A stretch of 64,000 nt of DNA from Trichobilharzia szidati (taxonomy: Eukaryota > Platyhelminthes > Trematoda > Strigeidida > Schistosomatidae): NCBI GenBank assembly GCA_944472155.2, contig OX235277.1, positions 22,640,804 to 22,704,803 of the forward strand, in the 5' to 3' direction. A program made the translations under genes and the position numbers. This document shows positions 10,729-20,890 of the stretch, piece after piece; the stretch's first letter is position 1, and every line of letters begins with the position of its first letter. The notes beneath the pieces are model-generated. The model searched no databases. It was given only the letters and a program-made list of their open reading frames with translations, and was not told where the DNA came from.

Positions 10729-10929
10729 TTATACATTCATATGCCGATAGCCAAGGTAAGGAAAGTGGCTGTACAAAATTCTTCTGAACACACAGGCTTT
10801 ACTTCTTTGGGGGGATTCATATTGCTTCAGATTTGTGTAAAAGACGAACTCGTAAAGCCAAATTAGGATAAGTAGGAATGCGATAAATAGTTTTACACGC
10901 TGTTTTAACGTCAACTTTATGCTCACCAT
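10729..10929 (-). CDS. Candidate type II membrane-anchor exon, unrecognised
   Basis: A 66-codon minus-strand frame starts with ATG and a basic run (SIKLTLKQRVK). It continues with an 18-residue hydrophobic segment (LFIAFLLILIWLYEFVFY), then a polar stretch with QYESPQRSK. This is the layout of a signal-anchor N-terminus as in Golgi enzymes. A possible splice donor, AA|GTAAAG, follows the codons for SPQR, so it could be a first exon. No family is recognised, there is no second copy to test constraint, and it sits in a retroelement nest, so chance is a serious alternative. Confidence 0.22.
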   Translation of the reverse strand: MVSIKLTLKQRVKLFIAFLLILIWLYEFVFYTNLKQYESPQRSKACVFRRILYSHFPYLGYRHMNV

Positions 10930-10969
10930 CTACAAAGTGTGCTAAAATAGAGCTACAAAGAAATCTTGT

Positions 10970-11330
10970 TTGTTCCTTGCTTAACCATGCCGGATGATGT
11001 TAGGTTAGAACGATTGACCCCACTCGCGAAGATAAGTAATTTAGAAAAGAGCCCAGCAATTTCACTGCATGCATTAACATACAACCACACAACAGAGTGG
11101 GAGGGAGTTAAAATTCTAAGAAGTAATATAGGTAGGTGGAGAGAGAGGTTAATTACTGAATCTCTGTTCATTTAGTCTACATCACACACGTGCAGTAGGA
11201 TGCAATGACTAGTCACTCATACCGGAAATATGGAAAATACTACTACCAATAAAGTCAAGCGATGAAAAATAGGGGGATTACATAAACGAAGTTAGAAAGT
11301 TGTGCAAGTAATTTGATATGATTATGAGCA
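10970..11330 (+). mobile_element. Penelope-like element remnant 2, downstream half
   Basis: The plus strand resumes the PLE C-terminus lost at 8998: VRLERLTPLAKISNLEKS, AISLHALTYNHTTEWEGVKI and WRERLITESLFI, then a stop. Degraded coding follows (CSRMQ...). These align with VRLAER..LAKS, SAIAP.RYNH and RERLISEALFIES of remnant 1. The core YIG segment between CNDC and VRL is absent, so the insertion was accompanied by a small loss, or the copy was already damaged. Confidence 0.8.
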
Positions 11331-11982
11331 GTAATAAAGTGACCAAAGTGAGCAAACAGTAAAGAAGGCCGAACGACATCTCTGTTGAGGTAAAATCCAA
11401 ATGAACAAATGTGAAAATAAATTATTTGCATGAGTATTCATGAGAAATCTAGAAAGTTGTACTGAGTGATTAGAAAGTCAAAAAAATTCATTCCAACCAA
11501 CTACATTTTTACATCAAGATAAGAACTGGTATTAAACATTGGAGATTACGTGTGTACAAATACGTACCCTGGTCAGCAGTTTCAGATATCATAAGTTTTT
11601 AACTTGAGAGACCAAACTTAAAACGCCTATGGGAAAGACTTTCTATTTGACAAATCTCTGTTTGCTCTAACTGCTAAAACCATAACATAAAATATCTCAA
11701 ATAAGAAAACGATCGATTCTAGATGACGTTGTTACCAAATTCGCAAACATTTATTGTGAATCTAAGGCAGTGATACAGGAAAACAAGATCGAGGTACTCC
11801 AGTAAACTGTGATTCTATCATAGAACCATTTTAATTGATTTTAAATATTTGACCGTCTCATTTAGTCGTATCAAACAGCATTAGGGAGTACACAAGTTAG
11901 CACAGAATAGTTTCTTCTTCTCAATGGAATACATTCACAATTGAAAACCGAAAGCAGGATGCATTTTTCTCATTATTGGTCT
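11331..11982. repeat. 3' flank of PLE 2, homologous to 788-1610
   Basis: Non-coding. It matches the flank of PLE 1 in order (see 788-1610) up to about 11975, where the tandem array begins abruptly inside a SINE body. Confidence 0.6.
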
Positions 11983-12808
11983 CCAGTACTTTCCGCAATG
12001 CTGGTTGGCTTTCAATCCATCTTCGGTGAAAACTGATTGATATCAATCCGTGCGTGCGTGGTCAAACTCGTAAAAACAAATTTAATCCATAAAAACCAAC
12101 TATGGGAATCATAGTTATAATAATAATAATAATAAAATGGGTAGTGTGATGGCTATAGGCTTGTCGACAGGTCGGAGAATTACACACCTAAATAATGGTG
12201 TATGATTGGTCTATTCGAACGAATACGATTAGTAGTTTTTATCACAGTACTAGGTAAAGGGAGGGAGGGAGGGATGACAAATAACTGTCACAGACGGAGA
12301 GGGTGGTGGGCGATAAGTAGTCTATTATTATTATTATTATGTCATGAAACAATTTCAGAGTTATATAATAATAGTCTTGAGAAAATCATCAGATCAGAGG
12401 TCGAAAATGTCAAAGGAAAAAGGATTTATGAGAAATAGTGTACATTTCAGACAGAAATGTATCAGGCATTCACCATTATCAATGTATGCACTACTACTAC
12501 TATCTGTAGATTAGATTATACTTGTCTGTGACAATTTATGTATGTTTTGCAATATTTGACTATGATGTGATAACGTTTCATTTAGCCTGATGATGATGAT
12601 GACAAGCCACTTATATTACTGAAAATAAAACAGACAAAAAATAAGAGATATTAGATCGAAATTTCGGGTACGTAGTACTACTAGTACTTGTACTGCAGGT
12701 TGGAACACCTAAGTAAAACATCAAAAAGGAACCGAACTGTGGGTGTGGGGGTGTGGGGTGAAAATTGAAATGTCACACATACATAGGTGAAATAGGATAC
12801 TTGTCATA

Positions 12809-12851
<43 letters not shown>

Positions 12852-12885
12852 GGTAAATTAGTGTTAATAGATGTTTCATTTGCAG

Positions 12886-12917
12886 ACCACCACCACCACT
12901 ACCGTCACACATATCAG
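12886..12917 (+). other. Micro-exon-like ACC-rich segment (copies in A4 and A-like unit)
   Basis: A pyrimidine tract and TTTCATTTGCAG precede an ACC run ending ACCGTCACACATATCAG, followed by GTCATAC. This gives AG..GT bounds of 32 bases. Copies: 26477-26522 (46 bases) and 33058-33090 (33 bases). It is missing from A2 and A3. Lengths are not kept modulo 3, so if spliced it is not under simple reading-frame constraint. Confidence 0.25.
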
Positions 12918-13178
12918 GTCATACATATATATGCAAACCTAATTGACTAACTAACTAACTAATACAAATGAAATAAAGGGGGGAAATGTGTGTGTCGAGG
13001 TGGGGGTGGGAGCGTGATGATGTCTGGATAGACAGAGAGAGAGAGAGGTAGGTATATAAGCTGTGATGCTTACATTCAAAGACCATTATTACAGAATTTA
13101 TTAAGCATGTAGGTGACCGAGCGAGCGAATGAGTGATATATTTGGTGGTGTAGACTAATTATCCATTTTTATTCACAG

Positions 13179-13305
13179 CAACATCATCATCATCACCATC
13201 ATGAGGCAGAGGAGGAAATCAACTCTGATAATGTGGGAGATATTGATGAAAGAAGAAGAGGTGCAGCAGCAGCAAGTTCTAAGACAGGCAGGAGATGCTT
13301 TTCTG
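13179..13305 (+). CDS. Exon candidate E2, copy in A1
   Basis: Bounded by TTTTATTCACAG| and TTCTG|GTAAAC. It is 127 bases, open in the frame starting CAA: a histidine run (QHHHHHHHEAEEE), an acidic stretch with INSDNVGDIDE, RRR, then GAAAAS and KTGRRCFS. Copies at 23293-23410 and 26782-26899 are 118 bases. The 9-base difference removes exactly three His codons, so all three keep the same phase (length = 1 modulo 3). Another frame is also open across the region, so the reading frame is not proven. Function is unknown; a low-complexity acidic, intrinsically disordered segment is all that can be said. Confidence 0.3.
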
Positions 13306-14292
13306 GTAAACTGCATGAATAATGAATGCATAACGCTGACGCCGCCTTGGTGGATGGGATGATACGACAACTAGTCCAAAATTTACTGAAAACATGAAAG
13401 AGAAACAACGGTTACAAACGCAAGATGCAGCAGCTTTTAGTGATTTCTGGAATTTCTGGAAATGTGAATGAATGCAACGCGCGCGCATACAAGGAAGAGT
13501 GAGAGAGGTGCCAAGGGATGGATGGATGGATGGATGATATATTACCACCTTTGTTGTTGTATTTCCCACATTTAGTCATTTCAAGTCAAGACGCTGTTAT
13601 CAAAGTACACATATATCATAAAAATGAAGACACTAACAACAACAACAACAACAACACCTTGTCAACGCTCGGTTATTACCACACCGGACTGGACTGGACT
13701 GGACCGGACCGGACCGGACCGAAGAGGGAAGTAAGTAAGTAAGTACCGCAACATTTTACTACAACTGTTGTTTATGAGCTGTATAATTATTGTTAGTTGA
13801 CGCCACCCCTTTCTATACCTACCTATCTATCTATATCTATAAAATACTACCTATGTGAGATTTAAGGTTAGGTAGTATAGTAGTAAGTAGGCTAGCTTCA
13901 TTTCAATGAATGAAGTATTATTTTTTATTTCTGTAGTTGTAGTAGTAATTATCCCAGATTAGTAGTTAATGTCAGTAAAATGTTTTCTTTGTGAGCATTA
14001 CATTACATAATAATAATAATAATAATATATTTCAGTAGTTTAGACACAATGATAAGTTCTGTTTGTGTTGTTTGTCTGTTCGTCGTTTTTGGTAGTATAT
14101 TTTGAGCAAACCTACTGCCCGAGATCATCACACTCACCAACTGTGTGTGTGTGTGTTTGAATTGCTGCTTTTGCTCTGTTTTGTAATTCGACAAACAAGA
14201 ACAACAAACAAGAACTTATCATTGTGTGTAAACCGCTAGGGCTCGAACCCAGCAGCACCTTCTGGTTACAAGGCAAGCAAGCAAGCGTACTC

Positions 14293-14333
14293 CTGAAGTG
14301 TCCGAAACTAGGCTGACGAAACAGCTGCCTGTC
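14293..14333 (+). ncRNA. Degenerate hammerhead in array SINE
   Basis: CUGAAGU (A9 changed to U), stem II GUC/GAC with a two-base bulge, GAAA (14318-14321), stem III A-U, C-G, A-U, G-C with loop CUGC, then GUC (14331-14333). The same segment recurs at 21067-21107 and 24391-24431. Stem III is longer than in the 8019-8070 copy. The core change makes cleavage doubtful. Confidence 0.5.
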
Positions 14334-15065
14334 CAATACCCACAGCACCACCACCAACACCACCCAGTTAGTTTTTTTACAATGCTTCTTTCTTTCTCTC
14401 TAACTGATACATCATAAATAATTCATGTCAGATTATGATGTAGTCTATCCTCCCTCCCTCCCTCTAACTAATACAATTTAATTATTGCTTCAAATTAAAA
14501 GTCATTTATTATCTAAAATTTGCTAAAATTTGCTAAAATTTACAATCCAAGCAAGGAATTAAGGAATAATAATAATATATAAGCCATGATTTCTATTCAT
14601 CAGATGACTAATCATCACTAAAAATCAATAATATTATACCTGTATTTATTTTCAAAATTACTGACTGACTGACTGGATCGATCACAAATAGACAGACAGA
14701 TAAATAGGCGCCTGTATATTACGTTCTCATATATATAAATATTTACAAAGTTCATCATTGTGCCCTATGCATTCTATGAGATCATAAGATGTAAGTAGGA
14801 TTTGCAGCTGAAATAATAATAATAATAATAATACTTACCCAGAAATTAATCCATCTGCAAACGTGTCAGTCAGTCAGTCAGTTGTATGCAGACGGTGAGG
14901 TCCAACCATTCAATTGTGTTTGGTGATTGATTGATTTCCCATCGATGGATGACCACCGATGACCACCGACGATTGGTTGGTGCCAGTCACAGGGAAATGC
15001 ATCACGAATTGGTAGAATTGGTTAGAATTCATGCGTTGATGAATTGGGTGGGATCCCAGTGAGTA

Positions 15066-15330
15066 GTGGCTGTGAATGGTATACGAGCCAGCTAGTTGGC
15101 CTGGGTTCGAACCCACCCACCCACTGAGGTGAGTACTGCGTACTACTACTACTAATACTAATAGTAATACTAATACTACTAATACCAATGATTCCCAAAA
15201 TAGGCTGATGAAAATGCTGGCTGTCCGTCCGTCTATCCGTCCAGTACTTCCCGCAATGCTGGTTGGCTTTCGATCCATCTTCGGTGAAAACTGATTGATA
15301 TCAATCCGTGCGTGCGTGCGTGCGTGGTGA
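15066..15330 (+). mobile_element. tRNA-headed SINE within module A (A1/A2 junction)
   Basis: The plus-strand A-box GTGGCTG(T)GAATGGTATACGAG and palindromic B-box GGGTTCGAACCC (15105-15116) are followed by a TAC-type simple repeat. A degraded hammerhead body (TTCCCAAAATAGG...GATGAAAA) and the tail GTCCAGTACTT...ATATCAATCCGTGCG come next. Equivalent copies lie at about 21850-22110 and 25185-25445. Because unit boundaries fall in this SINE, unequal exchange between SINEs may have driven the array. Confidence 0.7.
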
Positions 15331-16147
15331 AACTCGTAAAAACACTATTTAATCCTTACAAACCAACTATGGGAATCATAGTCATAATAGTAATAATAAT
15401 TATAATAATAATAAAAATAAAATAGGTAGTGTGATGGCTATAGGCTTGTCGACAGGTCAGAGAATTACATTACACATAAATGATGGTGCATGATTGGTCT
15501 ATTCGAACTAATAAGATTAGTAATTTTTATCACAGTACTAGGTAAAGGGAGGGAGGGAGGGATGACAAATAACTGTCACAGACGGAGAGGGTGGTGGGTG
15601 ATAAGTAGTCTATTATTATTATTATTATTATCAATTATGAAAAGCTAAAAAAAATTTACAAACAATATATAGAGAAGGGTGTGGTGGTGTGGAGTGACGG
15701 GGTTAATGTAGTGTTGTGTAGTGCAGTGTGACACATTCAGGTAGGTATAAAATATATATGTATCTCGTCAATGTGAAATGTTACGAAATGTCATGACAAA
15801 ATTTCAGTTATATAATAATAGTCTTGAGAAAATCATCAGATCAGAGGTTGAAAATGTCAAACCGAAAAGAAGTTGTAAGAAATAGAACATTTCAGACAAA
15901 AAAAAATGTATCAGGCACTCACCATTATCAATGTATGCACTACTACTACTATCTGTAGATTAGATTATACTTGTCTGTGACAATTTATGTATGTTTTGCA
16001 ATATTTGACTATGATGTGATAACGTTTCATTTAGCCTGATGATGATGATGACAAGCCACTTATATTACTGAAAATAAAACAGACAAAAAATAAGAGATAT
16101 TAGATCGAAATTTCGGGTACGTAGTACTACTAGTACTTGTACTGCAG
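15241..16147 (+). repeat. Module A, copy A2, 5' part
   Basis: Same order as A1 up to the GGTACGTAGTACTACTAG motif and GTACTGCAGG, where A sequence is replaced by module B. It contains a GTGTGGTGGTGTGGAG block not present in A1 but present in A3 and A4. Confidence 0.85.
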
Positions 16148-16409
16148 GCCTAAACACCTATGAGGAAAGCGGTATGCCTAACGAGTGTTTGATTGAGTGA
16201 ATGCTGACAAATCCCAATGTGAAGGCAGTGCATGTTCGAGTAAAACAAAACAACAACTGCTGTTTTTGAACCCGACAGTAATTGCTGACAAAGTTTTTTA
16301 TTAATCCTTTCTCACTCTGGTTAATTTCTGGTTATGTTATGAGCGGAGATTTTCTTCATCTGATATCTCTTTTTTCTTATTTCAGGATATTTCCGCCAAT
16401 GGATCTTCC

Positions 16410-16802
16410 CTAATTAACGGATTTGCCGCGACTCTTTTCTGTAATAATAAAATATAATATTCTCTGAACAATAAAAAACCTCTTTTCTCTTTCTACAAAC
16501 TCAATGAATTTTGTCAGGACAGGACAGAATAGAGTTCCTGATATTAAGCAGCAGTCATTCTCTAATGCGTTGATTAAAGTTGTTGATATCTTCCGATCCG
16601 AAAAAGAATTCGGCATTTCTGAACTAATGTTGTTCCTGAATTCGCACTCCAGAATACGCATAGGCAATGATGAAACGATGCTAGTCAGTGCTAATTGAGG
16701 GCTTAATACTATAACACTATTCGCTGATCTAAGTTTGGTTGTTCTAAGGTAATGCCAGTCAGAGCTGGACTGCATCTGGGCTGAAATAAGGCCGAAAAGC
16801 AA
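16410..16802 (-). CDS. Open frame in B1, 130 codons, broken in B2
   Basis: Minus-strand frame from an ATG at 16802, containing LISAQMQSSSDWHYLRTTKLR, a serine/valine-rich middle (VIVLSPQLALTSIVSSLP) and FIEFVEREKRFFIVQRILYF. No family is recognised. The B2 counterpart (27612-27370) diverges after SSEMPNS through indels and a stop, so the frame is not conserved. I regard it as probably non-coding. Confidence 0.12.
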   Translation of the reverse strand: MLFGLISAQMQSSSDWHYLRTTKLRSANSVIVLSPQLALTSIVSSLPMRILECEFRNNISSEMPNSFSDRKISTTLINALENDCCLISGTLFCPVLTKFIEFVEREKRFFIVQRILYFIITEKSRGKSVN

Positions 16803-18175
16803 ACCCTGTAGGTTGTGAACTACCTCTGAAAATGCCTAGAAAAAGAAGAGCCCACTTAAGAATAAGAAGTGCCAGTCTTGCTGAAAGCATGCACTGAGGG
16901 CAAACAAAGTGAGAGTATCATAGCTAAGACCAACCAAGTTCTTCCGACCACTGATCTCCAAGAACTAATCACATACAGGAATCAATGATATGAAAGGTGA
17001 TTCCGAATCACTCCTGCCTGCCTGTCTGCCTGCTTTCTGAACCTAGAATGGGCAGAAATAGACACAGTTTTCCACTTATTCTCCTGAGGGACTGTTTCTG
17101 TAAATCTGTTTTGTGTGGTGGCCGAGTTTTGGCTTTTAGATTAGAAATATCAATAGATCTCAAAGAACCTTAACCCACAGTCATCTGGATGAGTGAGTGC
17201 ATCTATCATGCATTCTAAGACTTCTCTATACATCATCAGCTGTGAATTTCTCCCGAAAGAAGAAATCCGAAACGATAATCCAAACTATCCAAAGATTTAA
17301 CCACAGGTAGAGTGACGGACGCGTAAAGTCCGAAATACAGGATATTCTGCAATACGGTACTTTATTACATAAAATTACATAGATATACAATGTACAAACC
17401 TCAGAATCTGAGGTGTCTGTGGCTAAATGGCGTCAAATGCACAGCCACTGTGCTGCAGTCAATAGGTAGTAAATACAGCAATGCTGTGTGTGTCAAGGTC
17501 GATCCACGCCACGTGTCGGTTCAAACGGCCCGCGAATGCCAAGCAAGCAAAGAATAAACAAATATGAACAAACAACTTTCAATAGTAAAGCATACATACA
17601 CTATAGGGTAAGGTGAGCAAATAATGATGTTTAAGGAGAAGAAAAATAAGAAGTATACATTAATAGAATGATAATATAACGAACAAGTAATTTAACTGCA
17701 GTTGTAAGCAAATGTCATTGTTATAAATTAACATATACAATTAATCACACTACTACTTACTAATGGCAAGTAGTATAATGTTGAACAAAGGAAAGATTGA
17801 GAATGAACAGGTAGGTAGGAAAGGAATTAACATCAGCTGTGTAGGGAGGAACTGGGAGACAGACATTCTTACAACACATAAGCTAAGCTCCGAACATGAA
17901 GTATAATATTATCTTTGCAACTCTTTTCAGTGTATTTCTCAATGATAATTCTTATAAGAAGGGGATCAATCTTGCAAATACTCATGAATAACAAACAGGT
18001 TAACATGAATCTAATGCTGAACAGAACCGAGTTCTATACTCCTCTGGATACATCAATCAATAGATTGATTGTATGATGGTCGAGCAAGGAAGGATATTGC
18101 AATGCTAGTCAATTTATGTGTGATGTATCGAAAACTATGGGAATACTTTTAGCGAATATTTTCCCATTCGTTGGT

Positions 18176-18403
18176 TTATTTGAATGAATTATTAATCATG
18201 AATATGATTGTAGCTGTTGTGCTCCTCTCTTCAATGCATAGAAATAACCGACAATTCACACTTTTTGCAGCATTGGCTTTATCAATCAGACTGAACTTCG
18301 TTGAGATACGCAATATCACAAAGTGTTCCAAACGCAGGGAGAAGACGATTATTCTGATATGTTTACACACAGTTCTATTGAACAATATTAAAATTAAATT
18401 CAA
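18176..18403 (-). CDS. Open frame kept in both B copies, unrecognised
   Basis: A minus-strand 75-codon frame with CKHIRIIVFSLRLEHFVILR, KFSLIDKANAAKSVN and FLCIEERSTTATIIFMINNS, ending at a TAA. The same residues are encoded at 29200-28973. A possible splice acceptor, TTGTTCAATAG, precedes the codons for a TVCKHI start on the minus strand. The flanks are equally conserved between B1 and B2, so conservation does not discriminate coding from recent duplication. A plus-strand frame (18171-18422) overlaps it. No function can be assigned. Confidence 0.15.
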   Translation of the reverse strand: MNLILILFNRTVCKHIRIIVFSLRLEHFVILRISTKFSLIDKANAAKSVNCRLFLCIEERSTTATIIFMINNSFK

Positions 18404-18740
18404 ATTTACCTACCTACTATGAGGCAGCCATAAACACATTTTATGTTTCTAAACACAATACAAGTACTGTAAGAGAAAATTAGTTAACCGAACGCAGTTC
18501 AACTGTAAAACGAGCGTACCTTAAGATAGAGGGGAGTATTCCCCGTGAGGTGGGATCAAAATCTATGTCCACAAGAATCACACCGACACTTCCCGCAGAC
18601 AGTCCAGTCTAGTCTAGTCTATTCCGAATGATCTTCATTCACTGAAACAAACTTATGTTGTGTTGTTGAACAGCACATTGTCAATGTGGGTACCACAACC
18701 ACAAAAAGAGACTAAACACGGAGGGAACCATTAGAATCGG

Positions 18741-18935
18741 CTAGTGAACAGGGAGGGACGGACAAAGGCGAATAGTAGAAAGCTCAAAATCAATCAACAT
18801 GCGATTTGAAAATGTCAAACTAATGGTACACGGTCTAGAGAAAACACATGTTATAAATGCAGCGTTGGTTGGAACGTCTAAATAAGCATAGATAGATATT
18901 GGTAATAGGTCGTCCAGCAGGGAGGGATTTTCCAA
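18741..18935 (-). CDS. Open frame in B1 with longer version in B2
   Basis: Minus-strand frame with LLDDLLPISIYAYLDVPTN, FITCVFSRPCTISLTF and RMLIDFEL. In B2 (29808-29542) the frame extends to 88 codons upstream (SSDMNEYSVMGKLFGKS), because B1 has one extra G in the GGGAGGGATTTT block. Not recognised. The changes between copies include replacements (S to P, S to F), so no purifying selection is seen. Confidence 0.12.
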   Translation of the reverse strand: MENPSLLDDLLPISIYAYLDVPTNAAFITCVFSRPCTISLTFSNRMLIDFELSTIRLCPSLPVH

Positions 18936-19957
18936 ACAATTTGCCCATCACGCTATATTCATTCATATCAGAAGAAATAGAGACACAAATCGACGCGCTG
19001 AAGATCATTTTGTCTTATGAGACAGTCTAATTGAAATTCTCAATGTTCTGTCTGCAACCATTTAAAGAAATTTATTAGCAACCGTGAGGCCATTAGTGAA
19101 TACTAGACAAATACTTGCTCATCCCATAATAAGATTACAGTATTTACAGTATTTTGTGCAGTAACAGGCGAGGAATGTTTCACTGACTGTGAAGGAAAAA
19201 AGAGGAATAGAATTCAGCTGGTAAGCAACAACATATCCAACATCCCAAGGTATTCTTCACTCGTCGAAACGAGAGAAAAAACGGGACAATTATTAGTAAA
19301 TAAATAAGTAATGCATAAGTAATGAGGAAACGTTAATGCCATGCAAATTCAAGATAATGACAACTACTGTAACACTACTCAATAATTTCAGATGACCTGA
19401 TGTACACTTACCCGACAGAAGGTGTCTATGCACGTAGTAAAACCACAGAAGTCTTTGAGGTCATTCGTTAACTGAAATCTACTGATGACGGAGATATCGT
19501 CGTTTGTTGTCTCGAACTCAACAAAATGTTAAAAGGAAACGACACTGGAAGAAACATTTCTCTAAATCATTATACTACTACTACTACTACTGCAACCACT
19601 ATTAACAGATAAGTAGCTCAAGTGTTTGTGAAGAAATTGTCAGATGCAGTCACCAGTAGTCGGTACTATTCATGTTATCCATGTTATAGTCAACCTCATC
19701 ATTAATTCAGATAGAAGTGAACGGTTGACGTGATTGATCTATTCGAAATGTACCTTATATGGTTTTTAGAAGCAATAGTGATTCAAGTAAGAGTGAGTTG
19801 TGGAAACATGCGATGTTTTAATCATACAAATTGGTTCATTAGAATCAAAAATAATAAAAGAAAACGGGAATAAAAATATTCACTTCAAAACAATGAGAAA
19901 TTATACATTTTATTATTTACTATGACACAGTGACACAGTATAATTATTATTTCCTAG

Positions 19958-20182
19958 TTGGACATCTTGAACATGCCTTTTCAATTCAATTCATCGTTGT
20001 GGCTGGATATGTATGAGGTGGCGGCAGGAGGGAAGGAGGAGAGATGTCACAAAAAACTAGCGGAGAATTTCAAAAGCAGCTCAGGACACATTGAAGTAAT
20101 CAGGGTGGTGAAGATGGTGTGCAACAGCCCAAACAGCCCAATGAGAGATGGCTTCATAAATATACACACCATCGAGATCGAA
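19958..20182 (+). CDS. 75-codon internal exon candidate in B1
   Basis: The best exon in the window. Acceptor TTATTTCCTAG| and a consensus donor GAA|GTAAGT bound exactly 225 bases, open in phase 0 throughout. The peptide starts LDILNMPFQFNSSLWLDMYE, has a charged middle (GGKEERCHKKLAENFKSSSG), IEVIRVVKMVC and ends NIHTIEIE. The B2 copy (30764-30988) differs at one base, a silent GAC/GAT. The sequence just before the exon has several indels, so the exon is better preserved than its flank. Residue composition looks like a soluble protein. I do not recognise the family. It has no initiator or stop, so partner exons must lie elsewhere if it is used. Confidence 0.55.
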
Positions 20183-20890
20183 GTAAGTGCACGAGTACAC
20201 GAGTATATTCAGATCATCTACCTGAGCTAAAAATCTTCTGCATTATGCATCTACATAATAAAACGTAAAGCTAGCTAATCATTGCCAGCTGTATACTTAA
20301 AAATGTCTGTCATTTCGTCAACAAGCGTCTGTCTCTTAGATGTCTCTCAGAAAAGTCATTACTTTTTGCACATTTGCAAAGATGATAGATACCCCGATGA
20401 ATACCGCTAAATACAAAAGCTGCTCTCTCTTCAAGGTTCTTCGCAATACTTCTGGCTGGTTATTAGGACATGAATGTAGGCTGAATCGTGGGCTGAAGAA
20501 GGCAAGTCAGGTAGTAGTAAGTAATATTGGAAAACGCGCGCCTACTAACTGCTATATAATTAATCCGACAATACCCACCAACCAAACAACCAACCAACCA
20601 ACCAAGCCTAAAAATAGGATTTGCAACAGAAATAATGTCTTTAGTAGTGAAATAAAAATAAACAAGCACTGCAATAGCCTTAACTAGTGAGTGAGTGATT
20701 AAGTGCAGTGATTACTGAGAAATCGCATTGTAAGCCAAGTGTAAGGATAAAAGCAGCAATAATTCCGTCATTGGGGTTGATGTTAGTAAAATAAAATAGA
20801 CAGACAGACAGACAGATCTACGTACCTACGTAACTACCAATTAATCGATCAGCGAACGTGTACCTTTTACACAGGAGAATGATAACAACA

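Larger units (their letters stand above)
10206..10965. other. Intervening DNA between LINE and second half of PLE 2
   Basis: About 760 bp that belongs neither to the LINE nor visibly to the PLE. It contains a hammerhead-like motif (10541-10585, minus) and a minus-strand frame with a membrane anchor (10929-10729). It may be a third nested insertion or host DNA carried by rearrangement. I do not recognise its ends. Confidence 0.4.
11983..15240 (+). repeat. Tandem array module A, copy A1 (~3.26 kb)
   Basis: First full unit of the array. Unit limits are set by the recurring SINE-tail block CCAGTACTT...GCAATGCTGG at 11983, 15241, 22028 and 25363. Order inside: SINE tail; GGGA repeat; a TATTATTATT stretch; the GGTACGTAGTACTACTAG motif (12668); a (TAA)n run (12807-12851); the ACC-rich exon candidate (12886-12917); exon candidate E2 (13179-13305); GGAT, AAC and GGACC microsatellites. 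A hammerhead-like SINE piece (14225-14345) and a tRNA-headed SINE start (15066 on) follow. Short frames are mostly repeat-driven. The array starts in mid-SINE, suggesting the left junction formed by recombination within a SINE. Confidence 0.85.
16148..20890. repeat. Module B, copy B1 (~4.75 kb)
   Basis: B1 and B2 (26931-31702) align over their whole length at an offset of about 10.8 kb, with differences mainly in simple repeats. Both enter through the GGTACGTAGTACTA motif and both leave near AAAAAATAGGT. Contents: a region at 16410-17170 with long minus-strand frames (16802-16410, 130 codons in B1 but broken in B2); a shared block at 17320-18480; the 75-codon exon candidate (19958-20182); GACA and CAAC microsatellites at the 3' side. 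It appears to be a piece of host DNA captured and duplicated within the array. Confidence 0.8.

Noticed and set aside
12590..12640. CUGAUGA followed by GAAA in the array, as another hammerhead
   Set aside because: The CTGATGATGATG run is a simple repeat and no stem II can form between the motifs.
12721..12912. Leucine-rich minus-strand frame in A1 (and 26318-26515)
   Set aside because: Leucine run comes from (TAA)n read in reverse; length varies with the microsatellite.
14229..14290. Possible tRNA gene from the GGGCTCGAACCCAG box
   Set aside because: Palindromic B-box only; no acceptor stem or anticodon arm. Better explained as a SINE fragment.
18600..18625. AGTCTAGTCTAGTCTATT as a regulatory tandem site
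   Set aside because: Short simple repeat without any context supporting function.
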